Source of the DNA: Sphingosinicella sp. CPCC 101087
Lineage (GTDB): Bacteria > Pseudomonadota > Alphaproteobacteria > Sphingomonadales > Sphingomonadaceae
Assembly: GCF_004151485.1 (NCBI RefSeq)
Contig: NZ_SBFF01000010.1
Span: 62,352 to 126,351, forward strand
Reading direction: 5' to 3'
Length of the DNA stretch: 64,000 bases
The notes under the pieces were generated by a model. That model was given only the letters and a program-made list of their open reading frames with translations, did not search any database and was not told the DNA's origin. A program made the position numbers and the translations under genes. Shown piece after piece: positions 30,102 through 39,325 of this stretch; the stretch's first letter is position 1; the number at the start of each line of letters is the position of its first letter.

Positions 30102-30842
30102 ATGGACAGGATCGATTATCTCGACGTCGGCGACGGCGTCCTCCTCGCCTATCGCCATCGCCCGGGCCGCGGGCCGACCCTGCTGTTCCTACCGGGCTAC
30201 ATGTCCGACATGGAAGGCGGCAAGGCCACCGCGCTCGACGCTTGGGCGGCCACGCAGGGGCGGGCGATGCTGCGCTTCGATTATGCGGGGTGCGGTGCGA
30301 GCGGGGGCGAGTTCGAGGCGCAGACCTTGCACGACTGGCGCCGCGACGTCCTCGCGATGATCGACCGAGTCGTCGAGGGACCGGTCGTGCTCGCCGGCTC
30401 CTCTATGGGCGGCTGGCTGATGCTGCTCGCGGCGCTGGCCCGGCCCGAGCGGGTTGCCGGCCTCGTCGGAATCGCCCCGGCGCCGGATTTCACCAGCTGG
30501 GGCTTTACCGAGGAGCAGAAGCTCACCATCCTGCGCGAAGGCAGGCTGGTCGAGCCGAACCCCCATGGCGAGCAGCCGATCGTCACCACCCGCGCCTTCT
30601 GGGAGAGCGGGGAGGCGCTTCGCTTGCTGCACGGGCCGGTCGCGCTCGACTGCCCGGTTCGGCTGCTTCATGGCCAGCGCGACGAGGACGTGCCCTGGAC
30701 CTGGTCGCTCGAGATCATGAACCGCCTGCGTTCAGGCGACGTGCAGACGATGCTGGTCAAGGAGGGCGATCATCGCCTTTCGCGCGATTCCGACCTTGCT
30801 TTGCTGATAGCGACGGTCGCAGCCTTGATGGAGCCGATGTGA
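30102..30842 (+). CDS. Alpha/beta hydrolase
   Basis: Serine hydrolase of 246 residues. The nucleophile elbow is GSSMGG, the acid is in HGQRDEDVP and the catalytic His in EGDHRLS near residue 226. The compact form resembles the ABHD10-like esterase group rather than the large lipases. Substrate unknown. Its stop overlaps the GTG start of the following TPR gene, so they are co-translated. Confidence 0.86.
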   Translation: MDRIDYLDVGDGVLLAYRHRPGRGPTLLFLPGYMSDMEGGKATALDAWAATQGRAMLRFDYAGCGASGGEFEAQTLHDWRRDVLAMIDRVVEGPVVLAGSSMGGWLMLLAALARPERVAGLVGIAPAPDFTSWGFTEEQKLTILREGRLVEPNPHGEQPIVTTRAFWESGEALRLLHGPVALDCPVRLLHGQRDEDVPWTWSLEIMNRLRSGDVQTMLVKEGDHRLSRDSDLALLIATVAALMEPM

Positions 30843-31705
30843 TCGCGATCCTGCTGGCGCTCGCCGCGCTTGCCCAGAATGAAGTCCCGGCCGGCCAGCC
30901 CGCACCACCGGCTCCGGCGGCAGATGCCGTCGAAGCTGCCCGGCAAGCGCGCTTCGCCTCGTGCAGCGCCATGGTCCGCGTCGATTCGGCTCGCGCCGTC
31001 GACATTGCCAATGCCTGGCGGCTCGAAGGCGGTGGCCTCCTGGCCCGCCAGTGCCTCGGTCTGGCTTATGTCGCTCAGCAGCGCTGGGCCGAGGCGGCAA
31101 GGGTGTATGAGGAGGCGAGCCGCGACGCCGATCTCGCCCGCGACTCCCGCCGCGCCGACCTTTGGGTGCAGGCGGGCAACGCCTGGCTTGCCGGCGGCGA
31201 GCCGACCCGCGCGATCATGGCGCTGGATGCGGCCCTCGCCACGACCGATCTCAGCGACGAGCTGCGCGGCGAGGTCCATATCGACCGAGCCCGGGCCATG
31301 GTCGCGCTCGACAATGCGGCGGGTGCGCGCCAGGATCTCGATCGGGCTCTCGCGCTCGTGCCCGCCGATCCGTTCGGCTGGTACCTCTCGGCCGCACTCG
31401 CGCGACGCCAGGGCGACCTGGACCGAGCCCGCACCGACATCGCGAAGGCGATGGACATTGCCCCCGACGATCCGGACATAGCCTTGCTGGGCGGCACGAT
31501 CGCTGGCCTGGCCGGCGACATGGCCGAGGCGGAAAGGCTCTATCGCCGCGTCGCAGAGGGCGCGCCGGACAGCGCAGCCGGGCGGGCAGCGCGGGAGAGC
31601 CTGGAGACCCTGCGTGAGGTGGAGGGTCCAGCGAGTTCGGCTGCGCCTACCCAGACCACCCCCGTGGCCCGGACGGAGCCGCCGCGTCCGCCTCAATCGA
31701 GATAG
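30839..31705 (+). CDS. Tetratricopeptide-repeat protein
   Basis: A 288-residue protein with a short hydrophobic N-terminus ([12 protein letters not shown]), probably a signal peptide, then five or so TPR-like helical pairs, for example WAEAARVYEEASRDADLARDS, AIMALDAALATTDLSDELRG and ARQDLDRALALVPADPFGW, ending in a Pro/Thr-rich tail. TPRs mediate protein-protein contacts, here probably in the periplasm. GTG start overlaps the hydrolase stop (GTGA). Its end overlaps the convergent SIMPL gene by 13 bp. Confidence 0.78.
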   Translation: MIAILLALAALAQNEVPAGQPAPPAPAADAVEAARQARFASCSAMVRVDSARAVDIANAWRLEGGGLLARQCLGLAYVAQQRWAEAARVYEEASRDADLARDSRRADLWVQAGNAWLAGGEPTRAIMALDAALATTDLSDELRGEVHIDRARAMVALDNAAGARQDLDRALALVPADPFGWYLSAALARRQGDLDRARTDIAKAMDIAPDDPDIALLGGTIAGLAGDMAEAERLYRRVAEGAPDSAAGRAARESLETLREVEGPASSAAPTQTTPVARTEPPRPPQSR

Positions 31706-32421
31706 AACTCGATCGTCGTCACCACTCGCACTTTCTGAAAGGGCGAGTCGCGGCCGCCATAGCCATCCTCGACCGAATCGCCATCGCGCGGCCCGATCGA
31801 GAAATAACCCTGCGTCGCCGATCTTATCCCGCCGACGCCGGTGCCCGAATCGCTGGCGAAGCGCTCGGCGCCGCGGCGGGCATCCTGGGTCGCCTCCGCG
31901 ATCATCTCCGGCTTGATCGCGTTCAGCCGGGTGAAGACATATTGCATCGCCGATCCCTCCTGGATCGCGACTCCGCGGCGGATCAGGTCGAATTGGCGGG
32001 CATAAGTCTGGCGCGCGCGCATGACGTCCGTCGTTCGTAGCTGGATGCGGCGGTTGATGGTGACGTTGTTCTCGCCGCGATTGCTGTCGAAATACTGGGT
32101 CACCGATCCGCCGGCATCGGTCACCGCGTCGGCAGGGAAGCCGGCGGCACGGAAGAATTGGACGACGGTGGCCGCGTCTCGGTCGATCTCGGTCTGGACC
32201 GCTGCCAGTTCGGTGCCCTGGGCGGTGAAGTTGACCGTCCAATTGGCGAGGTTGGCGGTCACGTCGCGCTCGGCGAGGCCGCGCACGGTCACCGCCCGGT
32301 CGGCCATCCTGGCCCGGCGCAGCCCGTCCCCGAGCAGATAGCCGCCGATGACAATTCCGACCGCCAGCACAAGCGCGGCGATCAGGGTGACGTTGCGGTC
32401 CGGCCTGGAAACGTCAGCCAT
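31693..32421 (-). CDS. SIMPL-domain (DUF541) periplasmic protein
   Basis: A 242-residue protein with one N-terminal membrane anchor (about residues 11-31) and a periplasmic SIMPL domain: VTVRGLAERDVTANLANWTVNF, then NNVTINRRIQLRTTDVMRARQ. Homologues form oligomeric rings in the periplasm, with reported links to oxidative stress and outer-membrane physiology; mechanism unclear. ATG at 32421 starts before the anchor. A single gene convergent with the TPR gene. Confidence 0.82.
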   Translation of the reverse strand: MADVSRPDRNVTLIAALVLAVGIVIGGYLLGDGLRRARMADRAVTVRGLAERDVTANLANWTVNFTAQGTELAAVQTEIDRDAATVVQFFRAAGFPADAVTDAGGSVTQYFDSNRGENNVTINRRIQLRTTDVMRARQTYARQFDLIRRGVAIQEGSAMQYVFTRLNAIKPEMIAEATQDARRGAERFASDSGTGVGGIRSATQGYFSIGPRDGDSVEDGYGGRDSPFQKVRVVTTIEFYLD

Positions 32422-32793
32422 GTGACCTGCCCCTTCTTCAACGCGGGAGATCCGCACGTTCTGGGAAATCGCATTGTGTCGATGAACCGTGCATTTATGA
32501 GGATCAACGGTTCTGGTCGGCGATCTCCTCCAGCACCTCGGAGCGCTGCGCCGCCAGCCGAGCGCAACGGGCGTTCCGGGAGACGCCGGGAAACCTGATT
32601 ACGGCGAGCGCCAGAAATTCCTCCGATAGACCAACCAAGTTTGCTGTGCCTGCTCACCCGCATCGTCGCCCCGACTGGGGCTCTCCTGGAACAAAACAGG
32701 ATAATCTCGGACACGCGCGGCGGACCGCGGGCTGGCCCCGACCGGCGGAAAGGCCTATTCGGGCGGCAAGCATTCCCCTTGGCAGGTGCCCCG
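32422..32793. other. 372-bp intergenic region between SIMPL gene and glyoxalase cluster
   Basis: Divergent promoter region for two transcripts. It contains a possible short gene on the minus strand (32504-32638) and a small hairpin GCCCC-GACT-GGGGC (32668-32681). No other structure is apparent. Confidence 0.45.
32504..32638 (-). CDS. Possible small protein, unknown
   Basis: A 44-residue frame with TTG start, running VGLSEEFLALAVIRFPGV then SRNARCARLAAQRSEVLEE to a TGA. Third codon positions are mostly G or C, as in real genes of this genome, but only a weak GAGCAGG ribosome site precedes it and a stop lies six codons upstream of the TTG. It could equally be a decayed fragment. Not recognised. 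Confidence 0.22.
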   Translation of the reverse strand: MVGLSEEFLALAVIRFPGVSRNARCARLAAQRSEVLEEIADQNR

Positions 32794-33210
32794 ATGAAAT
32801 ATCTCCACACGATGATCCGCGTCTCCGATCCCGAAGAGACGATCCGCTTCTTCGAGCTTCTCGGCCTGAATGAGGTGCGGCGGATGGACAGCGAGCAGGG
32901 CCGCTTCACCCTCATCTTCCTCGCCGCGCCCGGCAACGAGGACGCCCAGGTCGAGCTCACTCACAATTGGGATGAGAAAGGCTATGGAGAGGGCCGCAAT
33001 TTCGGCCACATCGCTTATGAGGTGGACGACGTCTACGCCACATGCCGGCGGCTGATGGAGGCCGGCGTCACGATCAACCGGCCGCCGCGCGAGGGCCGCA
33101 TGGCGTTCGTCCGCACGCCCGACGGAATCTCGATCGAGCTGCTCCAAAAGGGCGGCAACCTGCCCGTCGAAGAGCCCTGGGCGTCGATGCCGAACGTCGG
33201 CCACTGGTGA
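32794..33210 (+). CDS. gloA: Lactoylglutathione lyase-like VOC protein (glyoxalase I)
   Basis: Glyoxalase I isomerises the methylglyoxal-glutathione adduct to lactoylglutathione. It has 138 residues with YLHTMIRVSDPEETIRFFELLGL, VELTHNWDEKGYGEGRNFGHIAYEV and DGISIELLQKG, placing the expected metal ligands (H5, a Glu near 55, His near 73, Glu near 120). gloB lies three genes on, in the same direction, strongly supporting the glyoxalase role. The start is the ATG directly before KYLHTM. Its stop overlaps the next gene (GTGA). Confidence 0.88.
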   Translation: MKYLHTMIRVSDPEETIRFFELLGLNEVRRMDSEQGRFTLIFLAAPGNEDAQVELTHNWDEKGYGEGRNFGHIAYEVDDVYATCRRLMEAGVTINRPPREGRMAFVRTPDGISIELLQKGGNLPVEEPWASMPNVGHW

Positions 33211-34286
33211 GCGGGTCCGGCGCCTGGCCCGACGCGCGCTTCGCGGCGCTGCTCGGCAGTCGCCACCCTATCATCGCCGCACCGATGGCCGGCGCAGGCG
33301 GCGTAGCGTTGGCGGCCGCCGCGATCGAGGGCGGCGGCGTCGGGTCGCTGCCCTGCGCCATGTTGACGCCGGATACGGTGCGGGAGCAGGTCGGAGAGGT
33401 GCGGAACCGCTGCGCCGGTCCGCTCAATCTCAACTTCTTCTGCCATCGCCTGCCCGAGGCGGCCGACCTCGGCGCGTGGCGTGAGCTTCTCCGCCCCTTC
33501 TATGCGGAATATGGCCTTGCCCCTTCCGAGGCCGAGGCGCCGGTGCGCCGGCCGTTCGACGAAGCCATGTGCGCGGTCGTCGAAAAAGTGCGTCCCGAAC
33601 TGGTCAGCTTTCACTTCGGCCTGCCCGACGCCGCGCTGCTGCAACGCGCGAAGGCGAGCGGCGCACGAATTCTCGCTACCGCGACGACGATATCCGAGGC
33701 GCGGGTGCTGGCAGGGCGGGGTGTCGACGCGATCGTTGCCCAGGGCTGGGAAGCGGGCGGGCATGCCGGCCGCTTTCTCGGCGCCCCCGCCGACGAGCAG
33801 ATGGGCCTGTTCGCACTCCTGCCGCAGATCGTCGACGCGACCGGGCTTCCGGTGGTCGCCGCCGGCGGGATCGCCGATGCCCGCGGAGTCGCCGCCGCCT
33901 TGATGCTGGGCGCGGCAGCGGTCCAGATCGGCACCGCATATCTGCGCTCACCCGAGAGCCTGATCGGCTCCGCGCATCGCGGCGCGCTCGAAACCGAGCT
34001 TGCGGAGCGGACGGCCTTCACCAACCTGTTCAGCGGCGGGCTCGCGCGCGGGCTGCCGACGCGGCTTACCGAGGCGCTCGGGCCGGTGCGGCGGGAGGCG
34101 CCGCCTTTTCCGCTCGCCAGCGCTGCGCTGGCGCCGCTCGCCCGGGCCGCGGCGGAGCGCGGCGAGACCGGATTCACGCCGATGTGGTCGGGACAGTCGG
34201 CGCGGCCGGCCCCGGAGCTCCCGGCGCGTGAGCTCACGGCTCGGCTGGCCCGGGAAGCGCTGGCGCTGCTGCGCGGCAGGGAGTAA
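33207..34286 (+). CDS. NAD(P)H-dependent flavin oxidoreductase (nitronate monooxygenase-like)
   Basis: FMN-binding TIM-barrel enzyme of 359 residues, of the 2-nitropropane dioxygenase/NMO family. Motifs are PIIAAPMAGAGGVALAAAA, QGWEAGGHAG, VVAAGGIADARGVAAALMLGA and VQIGTAYL. Substrate could be a nitronate or an NAD(P)H:quinone pair. GTG start overlaps the gloA-like stop, and gloB follows 9 bp downstream, so it sits inside a detoxification operon. Confidence 0.84.
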   Translation: MSGSGAWPDARFAALLGSRHPIIAAPMAGAGGVALAAAAIEGGGVGSLPCAMLTPDTVREQVGEVRNRCAGPLNLNFFCHRLPEAADLGAWRELLRPFYAEYGLAPSEAEAPVRRPFDEAMCAVVEKVRPELVSFHFGLPDAALLQRAKASGARILATATTISEARVLAGRGVDAIVAQGWEAGGHAGRFLGAPADEQMGLFALLPQIVDATGLPVVAAGGIADARGVAAALMLGAAAVQIGTAYLRSPESLIGSAHRGALETELAERTAFTNLFSGGLARGLPTRLTEALGPVRREAPPFPLASAALAPLARAAAERGETGFTPMWSGQSARPAPELPARELTARLAREALALLRGRE

Positions 34287-34295
34287 CGGCCGAAC

Positions 34296-35024
34296 ATGCT
34301 CGAGATCGCGCGAATCCCCGCCCTCAGCGACAATTATGTGTGGCTCGCGCACGAGCCGACCTCCGGCGAGACCGTCGTAATTGATCCGGCGGTCGCCGAG
34401 CCGGTGCTCGAAGAGGCGGCACGACGCGGCTGGCGCGTCACCCAGATCTGGAACACCCATTGGCACCCCGATCACACCGGCGGCAACGAGGCGATCAAGG
34501 CGGCGACCGGCGCGAGAGTGACCGGACCGGCGGCCGAGGCGGAGCGGATCCCCACCCTCGATCGGCAGGTGAAGGAAGGGGACAGGGTGGCAATTGGCGG
34601 TCTCGAGGCGCAGGTCCTGGAAGTGCCCGCGCATACTGCCGGCCACATCGCCTATCATCTCGCAGAGGAAGGCCTGATCTTCGTCGGCGACACCTTGTTC
34701 GCGATGGGCTGCGGCCGTCTCTTCGAGGGGAGCGCCGGGCAGATGCACGCCAACCTCCAGCGCCTCGCCGCGCTTCCCGAAGACACCGAGGTGTATTGCG
34801 CGCACGAATATACCCTCTCCAACGGCCGCTTTGCCCTCACCGTCGAGCCGGAGAACCAAGCGCTCGCCCAGCGGATGGAGAAGGTCGAGTCGGCACGAGC
34901 AGCCGGTGAGGCGACCGTGCCGACGACGATCGGCCTGGAACGCGCCACCAATCCGTTCGTGCGAGCCGCGACGGTCGAGGAGTTCGCGCGACGGCGTGAG
35001 GCCAAGGACGGCTTCCGCGGCTGA
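34296..35024 (+). CDS. gloB: Hydroxyacylglutathione hydrolase (glyoxalase II)
   Basis: Hydrolyses lactoylglutathione to lactate and glutathione, completing the glyoxalase pathway. A metallo-beta-lactamase fold enzyme of 242 residues with the metal motif THWHPDHTGGN (about residues 54-64), further ligands in HTAGH, VGDTLFAMGCGR and CAHEYTLSN. The last ~60 residues hold the substrate-binding helices. Third gene of the run after the VOC and NMO-like genes. Confidence 0.95.
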   Translation: MLEIARIPALSDNYVWLAHEPTSGETVVIDPAVAEPVLEEAARRGWRVTQIWNTHWHPDHTGGNEAIKAATGARVTGPAAEAERIPTLDRQVKEGDRVAIGGLEAQVLEVPAHTAGHIAYHLAEEGLIFVGDTLFAMGCGRLFEGSAGQMHANLQRLAALPEDTEVYCAHEYTLSNGRFALTVEPENQALAQRMEKVESARAAGEATVPTTIGLERATNPFVRAATVEEFARRREAKDGFRG

Positions 35025-35074
35025 AGAGGGGGAGCCAAGTCGGCCGCGGAACGTTGATTTCGGAGGAGGCCAGC

Positions 35075-35473
35075 ATGAAGACATTCGTCGCGGTCGCTGC
35101 AGCCGGTCTGCTGGCCGGCTGCATGAACCAGGAACCGGTCGAGCTCTCCGCCGACGCGCAGGCCGAGCTTGCGAGCGAGCTCGAAGGCCGAACCGCGGGC
35201 GCGCCGGTGCCCTGCGTCAATCAGCGCGACATTCGCGGCAACCGATCCGTTGGGGAAGGCGTGCTTCTGTTCGACGGCCCGAGCGACATCGTCTACGTCA
35301 ACCGGCCCGCAGGGGGCTGCCCGAGCCTGGACTATGGTCGTGCCCTGAGAACCCGGACGACGAGCACTCGGCTCTGCCGCGGCGATATTGCCGTCGTGTT
35401 CGATCCCACAACCGGGATGGAATATGGCGGCTGCGGCCTGGGAGACTTCGTGCCCTATCGCCGGGCGGGATAG
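35075..35473 (+). CDS. DUF6491-like small lipoprotein
   Basis: A 132-residue predicted lipoprotein with lipobox LLAGC (Cys16). The mature part has four more cysteines and the pattern PCVNQRDIRGNRSVG, DIVYVNRPAGGCPSL and LCRGDIAVVFDPTTGMEYGGC, typical of the DUF6491 family, whose function is unknown. ATG with GGAGGAGG upstream, 50 bp after gloB and possibly on the same message. Confidence 0.7.
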   Translation: MKTFVAVAAAGLLAGCMNQEPVELSADAQAELASELEGRTAGAPVPCVNQRDIRGNRSVGEGVLLFDGPSDIVYVNRPAGGCPSLDYGRALRTRTTSTRLCRGDIAVVFDPTTGMEYGGCGLGDFVPYRRAG

Positions 35474-35570
35474 CGGCTCCGAAGTCCGAAATCGCGCGGA
35501 GAGGGAAAGTCGTAGAACGCCGACTTCGCACGTCATAGCCGCTTTCGGGGGTGAAGCGCGGGCGGCACGG

Positions 35571-35586
35571 CCGGGCGCAGGCCCGG
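35571..35586. terminator. Hairpin between convergent genes
   Basis: CCGGGC-GCAG-GCCCGG, a perfect 6-bp stem in the 218-bp gap between the lipoprotein and the convergent acyl-CoA ligase. No T-run follows. The rest of this gap shows nothing recognisable. Confidence 0.35.
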
Positions 35587-35691
35587 ATGCCTCCGGCAGC
35601 GCCTCGCCGAACAAACCTCGCGGCCGCTGCGAGCTAGGCCGTCGGGACAGGTGCTGGGCGCAGCATTGACGGCTGCCGCGCCTTGCGAGCT

Positions 35692-37488
35692 CTATTTACG
35701 GTACAACGCGTCCAATCGCTCGCCATAGACGGCCTTGATGACGTGGCGACGGATCTTGATCGACGGCGTCAGCTGCTCGTTCTCGACCGTGAACGGCTCG
35801 TCGGCGACGATGAAGCGGCGGACCTTCTCGATCACCGACAGCTCGGCATTCACCCGGTCCACGGCCGCGGCGAGGGCGCGGACGAAATCCGGATCGGTCT
35901 TCATCCGCTCGAAGTCGCAGCTGCGGCGGTTCGATGCGCACCAGTCCGCCGACCATTCGGGATCGGGCACGATCAGCCCTACCAGATACGGACGCTTGTC
36001 CCCGACCACCATCGCCTGGAGGATTTCGGACTGCAGCGTCAGCATGCCCTCGACCTTCTGCGGCGCGACATTGTCGCCTTTGTCGAGGACGATGATGTCC
36101 TTCTTTCGGTCGGTGATGACGATCCGACCCTTCTCGTCGAGATGGCCGACATCCCCAGTGTGCAGCCAGCCGTCCACCAGCGTCCGCTCGGTCTGCGCCG
36201 TATTGCGCCAGTAGCCGTGCATGACCAGCTCGCCCCGGACGAGGATCTCGCCGTCGTCGGCAATCCTCACCTCGGTGTTCCCGAGCGGCGGACCGACCGT
36301 GTCCATCTTCAGGCCGACGCGCGGGCGGTTGCAGCTGATCACCGGCGCCGCCTCGGTCTGGCCGTAGCCTTGCAGCAAGGTGATGCCGAGCGAATGGAAA
36401 AAGATGCCGACCTCCGGGTTCAGCGGCGCGCCGCCCGACACCATCGCCTTGATTCGCCCGCCGAACCGTGCCGCCACCTTCGGCCGGAAGGTCTTGGCCA
36501 GGAACAGATCCATCGGCCGGTCCAGCAGGGGAATGGATCCCGCATAGTCCTTGGCGCCGATGGCGAGCGCTCGCCGCAGCAGGTAGCTGGCGAACGCGCC
36601 CTGCTTCTCCACGCTCTTGAGGATACGCTGGCGCAGCACCTCGAACAGGCGCGGGACCACGACCATGATCGTCGGTCGCACTTCCTCGATGTTCGATGCC
36701 AGCTTCTCCAGGCCTTCCGAATAATAGATCTGCGCGCCGAGCCCGATCGGGAAAAGCTGCCCGCCGGTATGCTCATAAGCATGGCTCGCCGGAAGGAAGG
36801 AAAGGAAGGTTTCGTCGCCCCAGCCGAAATCCTCCGCGATCAACGCGGTGCAACCCTCGATATTGTGGAGGATCGCGCCGTGATGCTGCATCACGCCGCG
36901 CGGCGCGCCGCCCGTACCCGACGTGTAGATGATGCAGGCGAGGTCCTCGCGCCGGAAGTCGGCGGCGGACGCGCAGCCCTCGACGTCCGCAGCTTCCGCC
37001 TCGATCAGCGCCGACCAGTCGTGCATCCCGACGTTGCCGGCCTGGCCCTGCCCGGAAGGAGGCGCCTCCATCATCACGACATGCTCGCAAATCGAGCTGC
37101 GAACGGTGGCGGGGAGCAGCGGCTTCGCCAGCTTCTGGGTCGACACGATCACCGCGCGCGCGCCGCTGTCGTCCAATATGTGCTGGTGGTCGCGCTCCAT
37201 GTTGGTCGTGTAGGTCGGCACGGTGACGCAGCCGGCGGCCATGATCGCCAGATCGGAGATCAGCCATTCCGGCCGATTCTCCGAAACCAGCATCACCCGG
37301 TCACCCTTGTCCAGGCCGAGCCGCTTCAGCGCTGCAGCGAGCCTCGCTACCTTGTCGGCGGCTTCGTTCCAGCTGATCGGGCGCCAGGCGCCCTGTCGCT
37401 TCGCCCACAGGAATGGGGCGTCGCCTTGCTCGCGGGCACGGGCGAAGAACATCGTCACCAGGTTGGGAAAGTGTTCGAGCTGGCGCAT
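35692..37488 (-). CDS. Long-chain fatty-acid--CoA ligase (AMP-forming)
   Basis: Adenylate-forming enzyme of 598 residues activating fatty acids to acyl-CoA. The AMP motif is IIYTSGTGGAPRGVMQHH, the A5-type motif GYGQTEAAPVISCNRP, then DGWLHTGDVGHLDEKGRIVITDRKKDIIVLDKGDNVAP with the hinge and the catalytic Lys region SIKIRRHVI. It resembles the FadD15 subgroup of long-chain ligases. ATG at 37488 has GGGAGGGG upstream and is preferred over the adjacent GTG. Single gene; degradation or lipid remodelling role not shown by context. Confidence 0.91.
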   Translation of the reverse strand: MRQLEHFPNLVTMFFARAREQGDAPFLWAKRQGAWRPISWNEAADKVARLAAALKRLGLDKGDRVMLVSENRPEWLISDLAIMAAGCVTVPTYTTNMERDHQHILDDSGARAVIVSTQKLAKPLLPATVRSSICEHVVMMEAPPSGQGQAGNVGMHDWSALIEAEAADVEGCASAADFRREDLACIIYTSGTGGAPRGVMQHHGAILHNIEGCTALIAEDFGWGDETFLSFLPASHAYEHTGGQLFPIGLGAQIYYSEGLEKLASNIEEVRPTIMVVVPRLFEVLRQRILKSVEKQGAFASYLLRRALAIGAKDYAGSIPLLDRPMDLFLAKTFRPKVAARFGGRIKAMVSGGAPLNPEVGIFFHSLGITLLQGYGQTEAAPVISCNRPRVGLKMDTVGPPLGNTEVRIADDGEILVRGELVMHGYWRNTAQTERTLVDGWLHTGDVGHLDEKGRIVITDRKKDIIVLDKGDNVAPQKVEGMLTLQSEILQAMVVGDKRPYLVGLIVPDPEWSADWCASNRRSCDFERMKTDPDFVRALAAAVDRVNAELSVIEKVRRFIVADEPFTVENEQLTPSIKIRRHVIKAVYGERLDALYRK

Positions 37489-37535
37489 CACCCCTCCCCG
37501 GAAGCGCTCCGGCGTCCTCTTTTCGCGCCTTTCCT

Positions 37536-37570
37536 AGAGCCTGATCCTCCGGGGTGGAAGCACTTCGCTA
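37536..37570. repeat. Degenerate alphaproteobacterial intergenic repeat, copy 1
   Basis: AGAGCCTGATCCTCCGGGGT followed by GGAAGC resembles the widespread alphaproteobacterial intergenic element of the form AGAGC-TGATCC-n-GTGGAA. It lies between ggt and the acyl-CoA ligase. The match is partial and by eye. Confidence 0.35.
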
Positions 37571-37610
37571 TTCCGGCTCCGGGTCCGATCGTGCCCGAAT
37601 CGGACAATCG

Positions 37611-39314
37611 TCATTCGACGATCCCTACGCCCTCGCTACGTGGGTCGGCGGCGCCCACCCAGCGGCCGCCCACCCGTTCCACTGCATTCGCCTTGTAACC
37701 CGGCTCGACCAGGGCGACGTCGTGGCCCATCGCGCGGAGCGGCTCCGCCAGGGATTCGAACGCAGTGGCGCGCTCGATCAGGACGCGGTCTCCCAGGCCC
37801 ATCACCTGAGGCATCGCGATCGCCTCCTGCGCCGACATGTCCCAGTCGAGGACGCCGATCAGCGCCTTGGCCACCTGGGCCACGATCGTCGTCCCGCCCG
37901 CCGCGCCGATCGCGATCCGGACCTCGCCGTCCGGTCCGTAGACGATGGTCGGCGACATCGAGCTCATCGGCCTCTTGCCGCCCTCCACCCGGTTCGCCAC
38001 CGGTGCTCCGTCCTCCTCGGGCGCGAAGCTGAAGTCGGTCAGCTCGTTGTTCAGGAAATGGCCGTTGACGGTGAGGCCGGAGCCCCAGGCGCCTTCGATC
38101 GTCGAAGTGTAGGAGGCGACGTTCCCGGCGCCGTCGACCGCGACGAAATGAGAGGTGGAGGGCACTTCGGCGGCAACCCCCGGCGTGCGTGCCCGCGCCC
38201 CCGGCGGCCGCCCCGGCGCGGCATGCGCCATGGCCCGGTCGGGCGAGATCAGGGCCGAGCGCGAAGCGAGATAGTCCTCGTCCATCAGGCCTCGGAACGG
38301 CACTTCGACGAAGTCGGGATCGCCGACATAGGCGTCGCGGTCCGCATAAGCGAGCCGCATCGATTCGGCGATCAGATGCCAGGCACGCGGATTCTCGCGC
38401 CCGAGCGCGCGCAGGTCGAACCGCTCCAGCTGCTTCAGGATCGCGAAGACGGTCGTCCCGCCCGACGAAGGCGGGCTCATCCCGCAGATCCGGTATTGGC
38501 GGTAGCGGCCGCACAGCACCGGCCGCTCGTGCGCCCGGTAAGTGGCAAGGTCGTCCCGGGTCATCGGCGAAGGGTTGCGCTCGGCCGTCCGCACCGTCCG
38601 CACCAGCGCCTCGGCGGCGGCGCCCGTGTAGAAATGCTCCGGACCGCGCGCCGCCACCTGCTCGAGCAGGGCGGCGAGCTCCGGATTGCGCACCAGGGTT
38701 CCGACCGGCTTGGGTTGCCCGTCCGGCTGATAGAATTGGGTCCTGCCCCAGGCGGTCAGCCGCGCCCGCGCATCTGGATTGGAAAGCCCCCGATGCAGAC
38801 GCGGCGTGATTTGGAAACCGTCGCGGGCGAGCCGGATCGCGGGCGCGAACAGCCGCGCCCAGGGTAGCCGCCCGTGCCGCTCGTGCGCCATCTCGATCAG
38901 CCGAAGATTGCCCGGCACACCGACACTGAGTCCACCCGGGATCGCGTCCCGGCGGCCGCGCGGCCGCCCTTCCGCGTCCAGGAAATAGGCGGGTGTCGCC
39001 GCCGCGGGCGCGGTTTCGCGCCCGTCGAAGCCGGTCAGCTCCCCGCTATGCTCGTCATGATGGACGAGGAAGCCGCCTCCGCCGATCCCCGACGATTGCG
39101 GCTCGACCACGGTGAGGGCGAGCATCACCGCCGCGGCGGCGTCGGCGGCGTTGCCGCCGGCGCGCAAGATCTCCATCCCGGCTTCGGCGGCCCGCGGGTC
39201 CGCGGCGGAGATGGCGCCGCGTGCGGCCGAGGCGCCTGCCGGATCGGCGGTGGCGGGCTGGGTGGCGCAGGCGCCGAGCAGCAGGGCGAAGACGAGGAGA
39301 AGGCGCTGGAGCAT
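37611..39314 (-). CDS. ggt: Gamma-glutamyltransferase
   Basis: Cleaves the gamma-glutamyl bond of glutathione and conjugates outside the cytoplasm. It has 567 residues with a lipoprotein-type signal (LLLGAC, Cys16). The proenzyme is expected to cut itself before the Thr of STSHFVAVD, which becomes the nucleophile of the small subunit; GGKRPMSSMSPTIV and the N-terminal GMEILRAGGNAADAAAA are conserved. Both halves are intact. Flanked by two degenerate repeats. Confidence 0.94.
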   Translation of the reverse strand: MLQRLLLVFALLLGACATQPATADPAGASAARGAISAADPRAAEAGMEILRAGGNAADAAAAVMLALTVVEPQSSGIGGGGFLVHHDEHSGELTGFDGRETAPAAATPAYFLDAEGRPRGRRDAIPGGLSVGVPGNLRLIEMAHERHGRLPWARLFAPAIRLARDGFQITPRLHRGLSNPDARARLTAWGRTQFYQPDGQPKPVGTLVRNPELAALLEQVAARGPEHFYTGAAAEALVRTVRTAERNPSPMTRDDLATYRAHERPVLCGRYRQYRICGMSPPSSGGTTVFAILKQLERFDLRALGRENPRAWHLIAESMRLAYADRDAYVGDPDFVEVPFRGLMDEDYLASRSALISPDRAMAHAAPGRPPGARARTPGVAAEVPSTSHFVAVDGAGNVASYTSTIEGAWGSGLTVNGHFLNNELTDFSFAPEEDGAPVANRVEGGKRPMSSMSPTIVYGPDGEVRIAIGAAGGTTIVAQVAKALIGVLDWDMSAQEAIAMPQVMGLGDRVLIERATAFESLAEPLRAMGHDVALVEPGYKANAVERVGGRWVGAADPRSEGVGIVE

Positions 39315-39325
39315 GGGGGTCGCTT

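Noticed and set aside
35683-37698. Plus-strand 671-residue frame opposite the acyl-CoA ligase
   Set aside because: Antisense shadow with His/Asp/Arg-rich low-information sequence.
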